A stretch of DNA of 64,000 nt from a candidate division CSSED10-310 bacterium (GCA_016927905.1 JAFGLW010000010.1:1-64000); one strand, 5' to 3'; counted from the stretch's first letter, positions 46,339 to 55,932 are shown. Program-made: numbers and translations. The notes: generated by a model not told the origin, from the letters alone.

Positions 46339-49300
46339 CGGGTCTCCCGGCTGACAAGCCGATAAACGATCGGGATGATGATCAGGGTCAGAAATGTCGA
46401 TGCGATCAGACCCAGGATGACGGTTGCAGCGAGCGGTGTCCGGATTTCGGATCCGGGGCCGGTTTGAAGCGCCATGGGTAGCAATCCCAGAATCGTGGTC
46501 ATCGCCGTCATGAGAATCGGTCTGAACCGGACAGATCCGGCATTGAGAAGCGCTTCCCGGACCGACTGGCCGCCTCGGCGCATCTGGTTGACCGTATCGA
46601 TCAGAACAATCGCGTTGTTCACGGCAATTCCGGCCAGAACGATCATGCCCATGAAAACGACGACGGAAAGGGGAATATTCAGGATCCACAATCCGATCAG
46701 AACCCCGATGACCGCCATCGGAATGGAAAGGATAATAATCAGGGGATGTATCAGGGATTCAAATTGCGAAGCCATCACCAGATATACCAGAAAAATGGCC
46801 AGCAGCAGGGCGAAACGAAGCGAACGGACGGATGTGTCCATCTCCGAACTCTGACCGACGACCGCATATGTGACGCCTGTCCCGGGAGGGATCGAATTCA
46901 ATACCGATTCCACCTTCTTCAGAGCGCTCTTTAAATCCAGCAGCCGGACATCCGCCCGGACAAGCGCTACCCGGTGTTGATCGACCCGCCGGATTTCACT
47001 GGGACCGACGATTTCCCGGATGTCCGCCACAGACGAAAGCTGGACCTGCGACCCGGCTCCGGGATTGATTACCATCTGTTTCAGAGCATTCAACGACAGG
47101 CTGCGCTCCCGTTTTGCCCGGACGCGCACATCGATTTCATTCCCGTATTCCCCGAAATCCGTAGGTATTTCACCTTCCACAGTGTTATGGAGAAAACCGG
47201 CGATCATGGCGGGCGAAAGACCCAGCCGCGCCAGTTTCAGCCGGTCGAACACAATCTGAACCTCAGGATATCCGGGTTCAAGAGTGGAAAAAACATCCGC
47301 AAACTCCGAATGGCGGTTCAGATCCTCCACGATCCGGTTGGCATTTTGAAAAAGCATGTCCAGATTGTATCCCCGCACTTCAATCTCCAGGGGGGTTTTC
47401 AATGAGAACAACGACGGCCGCCTGAATTTGCTTTTTTCAATACCCGGGATGGTCTGGAGTTTTCCGCGGAGATTTTCCGTGAGACGGTATTCCTGTCGTG
47501 AGGATGCGTATTCCGGTTTCAGCACGACCTGTATGGTGGCCAGATTCTCCCGTTCCGTTCCGACTGTCAGCAGTTCCCCTGAAGATGAACCGATCACCGC
47601 TGAAACCAGATCGACCTGGGGCATCCCGGTCAGGTATTCCTCCACCCGGTACACGATCGCTTCGGTTTTTTCCAGGGGCGTACCTACCGGCATCTTGATA
47701 TCGATATAGAACTCACCCTGGGCGAAAGACGGGATCAGATTCATTCCCAGTCGGGGAAACACCAGCACGATCGTCCCCGCCAGAACGGCCAGACAAACCA
47801 GCAGGATTGCCCGGGAATGCCGGAACGATGTTTGAAGTAATTCGATATAAAGCGTTCGGGATCTTCGGAGAAGAATATCGAACAGATTCAGGACGGGGTC
47901 CAGCAGCAGCTTGATGAATTTCCACAACGTCCGGAATGAAGCCAGGATCGGCAACAGGATGAAATAGAGGATATGCAGGAGCAGAAAACCGGTGATTTGA
48001 AGAAGGATATTGACCGGGAATACGATCAGTTTCAACAATGTCAAAAGGGCAAGCCCGAACCATCGCAATGTCCTGCCGCGGATAGCCGGATACCGCCAGG
48101 TCGTTTTCCAGATCGTTCCGAACCATCGCACGGCATCTTGGCGGGTGCACCGAAGGAATGCCGCAGGCACTTTCCAGAATGATACGGCACCCTGACCGGG
48201 TGGTTGATACCGATTCAGCGTCTTTCGAATCTTTCCTGTGAACCATATCGGGGAAATACGTGCGGATATCCTTCCGATTTCGATGGAAGTGATCATCGGT
48301 ATCAGGCTCAGAGCGACAATCAGTGAAGCCAGAAGACTGAACGCGACCGTCCAGGCCAGATCCTGGAAAATCTGTCCGGCAATACCGCTTACGAATACGA
48401 TCGGGAAAAATACGGCGATGGTGGTCAGAGTAGACGCCGTGACCGCGGTGGCGACATCTTCTCCTCCCTGGTGGGCGGCTGCCGGCGCGGATTCGCCCGA
48501 TTCCCTGCGCCTGAATATGTTCTCCAGAACCACAATAGCGTTATCCACCAGCATTCCGACGCCCAGGGCGATCCCCCCGAGACTCATCAGGTTCAGACTG
48601 ATATTCTTGAAAAACATCAGCGTAAAAGTGGCGATGATGGAGATGGGGATAGCCAGGGCGACCGTCAGGGTATGCGGCAGGCTGCGTAAAAACAAAAACA
48701 GGATGACTACGGCCAGAAGGCTTCCCAGAACGGCCGTCTGTTTGACCTCGTCAATGGCCGCCCTGATAAAGACGGATTGATTGGAGATGATCTTGAGTTC
48801 TACTTTTTCCGGCAGGAGATCCATCAGTGATTTCCCGCGGGACAGAATGGATCGGCTGCGCGCACCGATTTCGCCCGTCACCCTGTCGGCGACTTCGATG
48901 ATGTTCGCATCGCCTTCCTTGTAAATATCAATTTCCACGCTTTCCCGGCCGGCCAGATGCGTGATGGATTTTTTTTCGACCGGGATCCGGACGATTGCGG
49001 CGATATCTCTCAGACGGATCACCGCGGTTCCGGAAACGCCGACGACAATGTCCCCGATTTCGGATATATCCCGGAATTCGTTCATGATCCTGACCAGATA
49101 ATTGGTGTCCGCATCTTCCAGGATGCCTCCGGGCAGATTGATGTTCTCTTCTCTCAACCGGCTGGAAACCCGGTCGAATGAAATCTGGTAAGACGCCATT
49201 TCCCTCAGATCCAGTTCAATCCGGATCTCCTCCTTGTCTCCACCCAGTATCTGGGCGGATGCTACCCCTTCAACCGCTTCGAGTCTCGGTTTGATTTCCC

Positions 49301-49763
49301 TTTCCGCCAGTCGATGCAAAAGAACCAGATCGTCCCCGCTCAATGCGATCTTCATGATCGGTTCCGTTTCGGGATTGTAACGGAGAATCCGGGGTTTTTC
49401 GGCTTCTTCCGGCAGAGTCAGGTCGTTGAGTTTTTCGCGGATGTCCAGGATCAGCTGATCGACATCGGAATCCCAGTTCAATTCCAGAACGACATCGGAC
49501 AATCCGGCCATGGACACGGAAGTGACGGTCTGAAGATCATTGATGACGCCCAGCACTTCCTCGATCGGCCGGCTGACAAGATTCTCGACTTCTTCCGGCG
49601 GGGCACCGGGGATTTCGGTGCGGACCGTTATGGTGGGATATGAAATTTCAGGCAGCAGCTTGATTTCCAGACGTTTCAGCGAAAACCACCCGAAAACGGC
49701 GACAGCGAGCGTCGCCATCAGGATCGTGATGCGCCGACGCACGGAGAATCCTGGAAGACTCAT
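46335..49763 (-). CDS. RND efflux permease with extra hydrophobic insertion (first of a tandem pair)
   Basis: The 1,142-residue RND transporter has the usual motifs (GMLVDNAIVVLENIF in TM4, GIAVNNAIVLIDTVNQMR in TM10). Between TM6 and TM7 (about residues 500-635) there is an unusually long region with two or three extra hydrophobic stretches (for example LLTLLKLIVFPVNILL and LLHILYFILLPILASF). RND proteins normally have a short loop there. Overlaps of four bases with the adaptor gene and the second permease indicate coupled translation. Two unlike permeases with one adaptor recall MdtABC, where B and C form a heterotrimer. Confidence 0.92.
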   Translation of the reverse strand: MSLPGFSVRRRITILMATLAVAVFGWFSLKRLEIKLLPEISYPTITVRTEIPGAPPEEVENLVSRPIEEVLGVINDLQTVTSVSMAGLSDVVLELNWDSDVDQLILDIREKLNDLTLPEEAEKPRILRYNPETEPIMKIALSGDDLVLLHRLAEREIKPRLEAVEGVASAQILGGDKEEIRIELDLREMASYQISFDRVSSRLREENINLPGGILEDADTNYLVRIMNEFRDISEIGDIVVGVSGTAVIRLRDIAAIVRIPVEKKSITHLAGRESVEIDIYKEGDANIIEVADRVTGEIGARSRSILSRGKSLMDLLPEKVELKIISNQSVFIRAAIDEVKQTAVLGSLLAVVILFLFLRSLPHTLTVALAIPISIIATFTLMFFKNISLNLMSLGGIALGVGMLVDNAIVVLENIFRRRESGESAPAAAHQGGEDVATAVTASTLTTIAVFFPIVFVSGIAGQIFQDLAWTVAFSLLASLIVALSLIPMITSIEIGRISARISPIWFTGKIRKTLNRYQPPGQGAVSFWKVPAAFLRCTRQDAVRWFGTIWKTTWRYPAIRGRTLRWFGLALLTLLKLIVFPVNILLQITGFLLLHILYFILLPILASFRTLWKFIKLLLDPVLNLFDILLRRSRTLYIELLQTSFRHSRAILLVCLAVLAGTIVLVFPRLGMNLIPSFAQGEFYIDIKMPVGTPLEKTEAIVYRVEEYLTGMPQVDLVSAVIGSSSGELLTVGTERENLATIQVVLKPEYASSRQEYRLTENLRGKLQTIPGIEKSKFRRPSLFSLKTPLEIEVRGYNLDMLFQNANRIVEDLNRHSEFADVFSTLEPGYPEVQIVFDRLKLARLGLSPAMIAGFLHNTVEGEIPTDFGEYGNEIDVRVRAKRERSLSLNALKQMVINPGAGSQVQLSSVADIREIVGPSEIRRVDQHRVALVRADVRLLDLKSALKKVESVLNSIPPGTGVTYAVVGQSSEMDTSVRSLRFALLLAIFLVYLVMASQFESLIHPLIIILSIPMAVIGVLIGLWILNIPLSVVVFMGMIVLAGIAVNNAIVLIDTVNQMRRGGQSVREALLNAGSVRFRPILMTAMTTILGLLPMALQTGPGSEIRTPLAATVILGLIASTFLTLIIIPIVYRLVSRETR

Positions 49764-50899
49764 GAATCATTTTCCCCGGAACGGATCTGAACGCCAGATC
49801 CTGAGCTTTCATCGGATTCCGGTACCACCCGATTATCCCGGACATCGTAGACAGAGGCCCCGTCTTCAAGCCCGTGCTGGCCCACGACGATGATTCGCTC
49901 GCCGGCCTGGAGACCGCCGGCGACCTCGACCATTTCCCTGTTCTCCAGGCCCGTTGAGATGTCTCTGCGCTCAGCGGTTCCAACCGGAGTCATCACATAA
50001 ATCTGGGTTCTGCCGTTGCTGCGAATAATCGCTTTCTTGGGTGCCAGCACAGCACCGGTTTTCTTCTGGATAACCAAGCTTGCCCGGACGAACATACCGG
50101 GTTTTATCAACTCTGAATCCGGCTGGATCTGCAGGGTCACTTTCACCGTTCCCGTTTTAGGATCGACTGCTGGATTGATCCGGGTCACATCGGCGTCGAT
50201 CATGATGCCGGGTGCGGCATCGATCGTTATTTCCGCAGGGATACCCGGCCTCAGAACAACCGCTTCACTTTCCGGAAGGTAAATATTCACCACCATCGAT
50301 CCGGGATCGAACATGTCGAACAATCGTGTGGACGGTCCGACCAGATCACCGACGGTGATGGCCCGTGCCGTGATGATTCCGCCAAAGGGACTGAGAATCC
50401 GGGTGTTGCTCAGATCCAGACGGGCCAGTTGAAGATTGACCTCCGCCGTCTCAAGATTGAACTTGGCATCGAGAAATTCCTCCTCGCTGACCATGTTGAG
50501 ATCGTGCAGGGCCTTGACGCGATCATATTTCGCCTCCAGCTGCCGCCTGGTCACGCCTGACTGCTGAACCCTGAGCCGGAGTTCCTCGTCGTCCAGATGA
50601 CATAACGGCTGACCCGATTTGATATGATCTCCCTCTTCAACAAATATGGACCGGACATGCCCGGAAATTTTGGGATAAATCGATATGTCTCTTTCTGCCT
50701 GAATATTCCCGGTTGCTTCCAGAGACTGAACCATTTCTCCGGTCATGATGACATTTGTTTCGACCGGAATCGGCTGGGGAGCGGCCGTGTTCCCGGAATT
50801 TGCTGCAGGATGGCCGGTATTTTTCCGGCATGCCGCGATCCCCAGCAGGCAGATGACGGCGAGTGCGGCAAGACGGTATTTGACAGGGTAATGGTTCAT
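49760..50899 (-). CDS. RND efflux adaptor (membrane fusion lipoprotein)
   Basis: ATG 50899 is preferred because GGAG lies nine bases upstream; ATG 50908 has the same GGAG directly adjoining it. The 379-residue protein has a lipoprotein signal ending IAAC (Cys24), then the hairpin/lipoyl/barrel layout of HlyD/AcrA-type adaptors (GHVRSIFVEEGDHIKSGQPL in the lipoyl half, RILSPFGGIITARAI in the barrel half). It links the inner-membrane RND pump to the TolC channel. Being a lipoprotein, it would depend on the lspA and lgt products. Confidence 0.92.
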   Translation of the reverse strand: MNHYPVKYRLAALAVICLLGIAACRKNTGHPAANSGNTAAPQPIPVETNVIMTGEMVQSLEATGNIQAERDISIYPKISGHVRSIFVEEGDHIKSGQPLCHLDDEELRLRVQQSGVTRRQLEAKYDRVKALHDLNMVSEEEFLDAKFNLETAEVNLQLARLDLSNTRILSPFGGIITARAITVGDLVGPSTRLFDMFDPGSMVVNIYLPESEAVVLRPGIPAEITIDAAPGIMIDADVTRINPAVDPKTGTVKVTLQIQPDSELIKPGMFVRASLVIQKKTGAVLAPKKAIIRSNGRTQIYVMTPVGTAERRDISTGLENREMVEVAGGLQAGERIIVVGQHGLEDGASVYDVRDNRVVPESDESSGSGVQIRSGENDS

Positions 50900-50904
50900 G
50901 AACT

Positions 50905-52329
50905 TCATCTCCAGAGTGTTGACCCGACTGAGTGGGCAAATACCGCCCGGTCCAGGGTATATTTGTATCGGCTGTACACAAGATTAATGCGTGCCGTTAT
51001 GACATCGGTCCGGGCTTCAACCAGATCGTTGTACTGACCCAGCCCCAGCTCGAGGCGTTTGGTCTGGATCAGAAAACTCTCTTCGGAGGCTTCCAGCTTT
51101 GCACGTTCCGTTTCACATGCCGTCCAGGATTCCATCTGCCGTTCGTATGCCCGGGCGACGTCTGCGGTGATCAGCACTTCCATATAAGCCAGCTGCGATT
51201 TCAGGAGCTGGATCTGCAAGCTGAGTTCGAACCGGCCGGCCCTCCGGGAGGACCCGTCGAAAAGGCTGTAGGTCAGGCGGCTGCGCTGCATGTAATCCTC
51301 AGTATTCACCCGCTCGCGGGAATGGGAAAGGGACAGAGAGGAATTGTCGAGTGGAGAAAAGGCAATGGATATGCCCGCCGTCAGTCGGTAATCATCGTCC
51401 GGATAATCCGACCAGGCTACTCCCTGTTTGACATAGCTTGCAAAAAAAGATACATCGGGTTTGCGTTCGGATTCCAGTATCCTGATCTGATCGCGGTAAC
51501 CGGCAATCTCCGCATTCAACCGACCGATATCCTCACGCTGAGCAATGGCCTGTTCCACCAGGCTGTCCATATCGGATTGCAGCGGCTCAGGCGGCGGGAC
51601 ATCTTCAAGTTGAATGTTTGCATCAAGCGGTTTCCGAATCAGGATGAGAAGCTGCCGTATGGAATCGTTCAGGTTGTTTTCCGCTTGCATCAGGGCCAAC
51701 TCGGCTTCCGATAGATACGCTTTCTCCCGAAGAACCTCGTACCGAATGCCCTTGCCGGTCGCCAGCCTGTTTTCCGCCGTCTTCAAATCCTCACGGGCAC
51801 CGACAACCTGCTCCCTGCGAATATCCCGTTCCGATATGCGCTGCAGGACGCTCAGATAGTTGCTGACCACATCCAGCCATATGTCCCGCTGCAGGGACTC
51901 GTAAGTCATCCGGTCGGTTTCCCTCCTGGATTGTTCGTAACGGATTTCGGATGTGAGCCGCCCGCCGGTATACAGCGGTGCCCCAAGGCTGATCGAAGCC
52001 GTATATCCCTCTCCGGGAGTGTACCGTTGGCCTGTCTGGGGATCGTAATAACTGAATTCCTCAATGTCGATTACCCGGTTATCGGAAATGGACAGGCTGG
52101 GCGACGGCCACCGTTTCTGTTGCGCATCCCGAATCCGGATGCCATCCAGCCGAAGCCTGCCGGCTGCGTTCTCAAGATCTTCGGAACCTGCCCGGGCCAG
52201 TTCGATGCATTGCCCCAGGGTCAGCATTTCCGGGACCGGACTGTCTCCGCAGATCACTGGCTGCGTGGATGCAGTCAGACAGAATAAAGCGAGCGTTTGC
52301 GCTATCTGGAAATATATGGAACGTTTCAA
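50905..52329 (-). CDS. TolC-family outer membrane efflux protein
   Basis: The 474-residue protein has a signal peptide and two OEP repeats with long coiled-coil helices (MLTLGQCIELARAGSEDLEN at the start, QYNDLVEARTDVITARINLV near the end). It forms the outer-membrane exit duct of the RND pump. The frame starts at TTG 52329, with GGGAGG upstream. An ATG closer to GGGAGG is one base out of frame across a run of seven T residues, so the start may be affected by slippage or an indel. It is the first gene of the pump operon. Confidence 0.9.
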   Translation of the reverse strand: MKRSIYFQIAQTLALFCLTASTQPVICGDSPVPEMLTLGQCIELARAGSEDLENAAGRLRLDGIRIRDAQQKRWPSPSLSISDNRVIDIEEFSYYDPQTGQRYTPGEGYTASISLGAPLYTGGRLTSEIRYEQSRRETDRMTYESLQRDIWLDVVSNYLSVLQRISERDIRREQVVGAREDLKTAENRLATGKGIRYEVLREKAYLSEAELALMQAENNLNDSIRQLLILIRKPLDANIQLEDVPPPEPLQSDMDSLVEQAIAQREDIGRLNAEIAGYRDQIRILESERKPDVSFFASYVKQGVAWSDYPDDDYRLTAGISIAFSPLDNSSLSLSHSRERVNTEDYMQRSRLTYSLFDGSSRRAGRFELSLQIQLLKSQLAYMEVLITADVARAYERQMESWTACETERAKLEASEESFLIQTKRLELGLGQYNDLVEARTDVITARINLVYSRYKYTLDRAVFAHSVGSTLWR

Positions 52330-52465
52330 AAAAACATCCTCCCGGTGCTGAGCCTGTCATACCAGTTCGATTCCAGCAAAAATATCAGTGAAAGGCAGTT
52401 CGAAGCAAATCGGGACAGCTGGAATCATTACGCCAAATCATGTTGAAATGTTCAGAATATTTGGT

Positions 52466-52873
52466 TCAATTCCCGATCATGACAACGTAGAGCCAATTCA
52501 ACAGGATAACCGATGGAATGGATACCTTCAGAAACAGCCTGGATCTTCCGGTCAGTTCGGGCCGGATAATTTGGTGTCGAAACGCAAGAATGCAGGATGC
52601 TGTGCCCCAGATCAGCACGGCCAGTGCCGTCAGACAGATCAGGGGATTCGATGCCAGCGACGCGGTGAAATCGAAGCGGGACAAATGGATCAGGGCACGG
52701 GTGGACCCGCAGGTGGGGCAGGGGAGCGTTGTCAGGGCATGGAACGGGCACGGGTAAACCGGCAGATTCAACTGATCAACAACGCGTGCTGCGAAAATCA
52801 GAAATATAGTGATCCCGCCGTAAATCAGACCCAGATCGATTCCGCCTTTATCCAGACGGATTCGAAAAACCAC
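52466..52873 (-). CDS. DUF2752 membrane protein
   Basis: The protein of about 135 residues has three hydrophobic segments and the DUF2752 signature CPFHALTTLPCPTCGSTRA, with the cysteines and a downstream NPL motif. Its function is unknown. GTG 52873, behind AGGA and just after the stop of the YIP1 gene, is taken as the start; the frame extends to an ATG at 52915 inside that gene. It is the last gene of the ExbB-ExbD-TonB-YIP1 series, an arrangement that may reflect a shared envelope role. Confidence 0.75.
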   Translation of the reverse strand: MVFRIRLDKGGIDLGLIYGGITIFLIFAARVVDQLNLPVYPCPFHALTTLPCPTCGSTRALIHLSRFDFTASLASNPLICLTALAVLIWGTASCILAFRHQIIRPELTGRSRLFLKVSIPSVILLNWLYVVMIGN

Positions 52874-52880
52874 AGTCGGG

Positions 52881-53591
52881 TTATTCCTGCAGACCCAGCA
52901 TGGCCATGAAACCACCCAGGGTCAATATCATCATGAGAATCGAACAGCAGCACAGGAATATGGGCAGAAGAACGGCGACAACGGAGCGCCAGGTATCCGT
53001 TTCATGGGTCCGGGTCAGGCCGACGATTTCCAGGATGAGCACCCAGATGGCTCCAATAATACTGCCGCAGAATGGAATGATGGAAAAAACGCCGGGACCC
53101 GAAGCATAACATACAACTCTGAAAGTGGCTTCGAATCCCTTCCGCGCTCCACCCGCAACGAAGAGAAAAAGATGGAGAATTGCGGAGAAAATGAAAATGG
53201 AGATGACGGCGATCACCGGAGTCATGAAGAGCATGGCGATGAAAATAATTGAATTGGAGAGGGAATATTCTGCCAGCAGGGGAGAAGTCTGCCAGAAATT
53301 GAGGGCCGGGATGGAAAACTGAGTCAGGGTGGTTCCGATGGCGGTGATGATATTGATGATGATCGCGTAGCCGAGAGGGTAAGCCAGCCCCCGGGTGATG
53401 TTCAGGCTTTTGAAAAATTCATCGGGTCTGAAAACCGAATCGATCCAGGTCCGGATCAGTCCGTTCCAGAATCCGACGGTTCTCTGGTTTTCCCAGGATG
53501 GTCCGGAACGGAGGGGGTCGGGGGCATGCCCGTAATCAGGGGGTGGTGTCTGATCCGGTGTGTCCCAGCGCGGCTGATCTCCCGGTCCCAT
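52881..53591 (-). CDS. YIP1-family membrane protein
   Basis: The 236-residue protein has a Pro-rich cytoplasmic N-terminus, then RTWIDSVFRPDEFFKSL, a typical YIP1-family entry segment, and five hydrophobic helices. Bacterial YIP1 proteins have no established function. It starts eight bases after the TonB-like gene and is followed by the DUF2752 gene, so it belongs to the same transcription unit. Confidence 0.82.
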   Translation of the reverse strand: MGPGDQPRWDTPDQTPPPDYGHAPDPLRSGPSWENQRTVGFWNGLIRTWIDSVFRPDEFFKSLNITRGLAYPLGYAIIINIITAIGTTLTQFSIPALNFWQTSPLLAEYSLSNSIIFIAMLFMTPVIAVISIFIFSAILHLFLFVAGGARKGFEATFRVVCYASGPGVFSIIPFCGSIIGAIWVLILEIVGLTRTHETDTWRSVVAVLLPIFLCCCSILMMILTLGGFMAMLGLQE

Positions 53592-53599
53592 CGAAGCTG

Positions 53600-54268
53600 T
53601 CAGTTCAGTTTGAAAATGACGGTCAGATTCATGATGACATCAACCGGAATATCATTCTGGGTTCCCGGTTCGAACATCCATTGCATAACCGCTTCGATTG
53701 CCGCCTGGTCGCAGAAGGAGTTGAGCGATTTGACTACTTTGACGTCTTGAACCCGGCCCTCTTTGGTGATGATGGCTTCCAGAATGACCATGCCCTGGAT
53801 CCGGGTCCGGCGGGCAATATCCGGATAGACCGGATCGATGCGTTTCAGAAGGGTCGGCGCTTTGACGTCTCCGCCCACCCGGAGCGGTCCTTCAGGCGGC
53901 GGTTCGGGCGCATCGAATTCGATATCGTCGGCATCGAAAACCAGTTCGACATCTGTATCATCGATGATGACCGGCTCGGAATCATCGATCTCAGGTTCCG
54001 GAATCGGTTTGGCCAGCACTTTTTTCTTCTTCTGCTTGACCTTTTCCTCGACCTTCTCTTCCTTGGGCGGTGGCGGCGGCTTGTACCGGGTCATCTGGAT
54101 AAATGTATTCTGTGTTTCCTGCCATTTCCGTGTCGATTTGAAGTCCGGAATGATCAGGTAAAGAATGAACAGGTGGAAAATAATGGCCAGGATGACCATC
54201 CAGTCCATGACGATTCGATCGTGGTAAGCCAGCTCCCTTTTTTTCTGCTGAATCTGGTCATATGTCAT
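53600..54268 (-). CDS. TonB-like energy transducer
   Basis: The 222-residue protein has an N-terminal cytoplasmic tail, one membrane helix (about 23-42), a Pro/Lys/Glu-rich periplasmic spacer (PPPPPKEEKVEEKVKQKKKK) and a C-terminal TonB domain (YPDIARRTRIQGMVILEAII, then QWMFEPG). It carries proton-motive energy from ExbB/ExbD to outer-membrane receptors such as the one at 29386-32310. GGGAGGTGA lies upstream of the ATG. Confidence 0.92.
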   Translation of the reverse strand: MTYDQIQQKKRELAYHDRIVMDWMVILAIIFHLFILYLIIPDFKSTRKWQETQNTFIQMTRYKPPPPPKEEKVEEKVKQKKKKVLAKPIPEPEIDDSEPVIIDDTDVELVFDADDIEFDAPEPPPEGPLRVGGDVKAPTLLKRIDPVYPDIARRTRIQGMVILEAIITKEGRVQDVKVVKSLNSFCDQAAIEAVMQWMFEPGTQNDIPVDVIMNLTVIFKLN

Positions 54269-54297
54269 TCAACAGTCACCTCCCGGCCCGGGTCCGG

Positions 54298-54723
54298 TTA
54301 CATCCAGGAACGTATTTCTTCCTTGGATGGCAATGCAATGTTTTGCACATTGGCTTCCTTCAATTCATCCAGGACATCCATCATATCACCGTAGGTGGCT
54401 TCGTTGTGCACGACGATAATGACGAATTTCTTGGGATCGATGGCCAGTTGCGGCCGGATGGTCGGCTGGATGTCCCGTATATTCTTGGGAATTTTATTGA
54501 TCAGAATCCGGCCCGAGGCCAGGACTTCAATCTCGATGGCCTTCACATCGACCTGATCCAATTGCTCCACATCTTCCGATTCCTTGGGCAGCCGGAAATC
54601 GATGCCCTTTCTCGCCGCAAACGCAGTGGTCACCATGAAGAAAATTAAAAGCAGAAACGCGATATCCGACATGGATGAATTGGGGATATCCGCATCTACC
54701 TTGCTCTTTTTACGAAATCTCAT
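54298..54723 (-). CDS. exbD: ExbD/TolR-family biopolymer transport protein (second copy)
   Basis: The 141-residue protein has a short cytoplasmic tail, one membrane helix with the essential Asp (SSMSDIAFLLLIFFMVTTAF) and a periplasmic domain. It is part of the proton channel with ExbB. It differs from the ExbD encoded just upstream (54732-55139), so the two may form a heterodimer, as proposed for other tandem ExbD pairs. Confidence 0.92.
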   Translation of the reverse strand: MRFRKKSKVDADIPNSSMSDIAFLLLIFFMVTTAFAARKGIDFRLPKESEDVEQLDQVDVKAIEIEVLASGRILINKIPKNIRDIQPTIRPQLAIDPKKFVIIVVHNEATYGDMMDVLDELKEANVQNIALPSKEEIRSWM

Positions 54724-54731
54724 GGATTCAC

Positions 54732-55139
54732 CTATTCGATTTCCTGTTCGGTGGGAAGACTTAAATTTCGGACCCGCGCCTGCCGGAGTTGCTCCAGCAG
54801 TTCATCCGCAATTTCCCAGCGAACATCCTTGTCGATCTTCAGAAGGAATACCTTGTCCCTGTCTTTCGATATCTCCATCGAGGCCAGCGGCTGGATATCC
54901 GTCATCATGACCCGTTCACCGTGAAACTGGATGATGCCGTTTTTCTGGAGCGAGATGACTTCATGGTTCTTGGGTATTTCCGTGCGGGTCTTGGTCTTGG
55001 GAAGGTTCACCGGTGTTTTATCGATTGAGAAAGACGTGGTCACCATGAAGAAAATCAGAAGCAGAAAAGCGATATCCGACATGGATGAATTGGGTATCTC
55101 GGCTTTGGTGCCCGATCCTCGTTTTCGTTTGAACTTCAT
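54732..55139 (-). CDS. exbD: ExbD/TolR-family biopolymer transport protein (first copy)
   Basis: The 135-residue protein has the same plan: basic N-terminus, one helix with the channel Asp (SMSDIAFLLLIFFMVTTSF) and a periplasmic domain. The first 30 bases of shared sequence at the membrane helix are very like the second copy, but the periplasmic parts differ, so the duplication is old. It is eight bases from the next exbD. Confidence 0.92.
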   Translation of the reverse strand: MKFKRKRGSGTKAEIPNSSMSDIAFLLLIFFMVTTSFSIDKTPVNLPKTKTRTEIPKNHEVISLQKNGIIQFHGERVMMTDIQPLASMEISKDRDKVFLLKIDKDVRWEIADELLEQLRQARVRNLSLPTEQEIE

Positions 55140-55166
55140 ATCGTATTCCCAGCTCTCAGCAGAGTG

Positions 55167-55808
55167 TTATACGGGCCGGGAAAGTTCGTCCATGTATTCC
55201 AGCAGCAACCCGGTGCTTTCTTCCATTTCCAGGACGAGCTTGCTTACTCTGCTGTTGAAATAGTTGAAAAACGCCAGGGACGGAATCCCGATCATCAGAC
55301 CGGTGGCGGTGGTTATCAAGGCTTCCGAAATACCCACGGCGACCAGTGCGGGATTGTTGAGACCGTGCGCTGCGATGGCTTCAAAGGCCTTGATCATTCC
55401 CGTAACGGTTCCCAGAAAACCGAGAAGCGGTGCGATGGATGCACAGGTTGCCAGTCCGGTCAGCCCCCGTTCCAGCCGGGACATTTCGACACCGCCCGAA
55501 GCGGCGATGGCCGTTTCGATTTCTTCCCTCGATTTGCCCGCTTTCAAAAGTCCGGCTTTCATGATGGAGGCGATGGGTCCCTTGTAATTCTCGCACATGG
55601 TGATCGCTTCCTTGATCTTCCTGGCTTCAAGAGCGATTCGGACTTTCTTTAAAAACTCGGGTGTGTTGATCGATACTTTCCGATAATGATACAAACGCTC
55701 AAAAACCATGGCTATCACCAGGATGCTGATGGCCAGGAGCGGCCACATCATCGGACCGCCTTTGTTGAAATAGGTGAGAATGGCAAACTGTTCAAACGAT
55801 GAGACCAT
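55167..55808 (-). CDS. exbB: ExbB/TolQ/MotA-family proton channel protein
   Basis: The 213-residue protein has three membrane helices and the family region GLTGLATCASIAPLLGFLGTVTGMIKAF, with GIGS-like LITTATGLMIGIPSL. It forms the pentameric channel that surrounds the ExbD dimer. AAGGAGGGAG precedes the ATG. It is the first gene of the energy-transduction operon. Confidence 0.93.
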   Translation of the reverse strand: MVSSFEQFAILTYFNKGGPMMWPLLAISILVIAMVFERLYHYRKVSINTPEFLKKVRIALEARKIKEAITMCENYKGPIASIMKAGLLKAGKSREEIETAIAASGGVEMSRLERGLTGLATCASIAPLLGFLGTVTGMIKAFEAIAAHGLNNPALVAVGISEALITTATGLMIGIPSLAFFNYFNSRVSKLVLEMEESTGLLLEYMDELSRPV

Positions 55809-55898
55809 AACGACTCCCTCCTTGAAACCGGACTCTCAGTTCAAGCATCCCAACAACTCTCCGTCCTCAGAACCACCGGACGGTCTGAAGTATAGTAT

Positions 55899-55932
55899 AA
55901 AAAATCCGGGAAGCAAACTATATTTGACCGGA
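55899..55932 (-). terminator. Possible terminator after the OppF gene
   Basis: On the minus strand TCCGG (55932-55928, within the last codons of oppF) can pair with CCGGA (55909-55905), followed by a run of six T residues. The loop is long (18 bases) and the stem short, so this is tentative. Confidence 0.3.
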
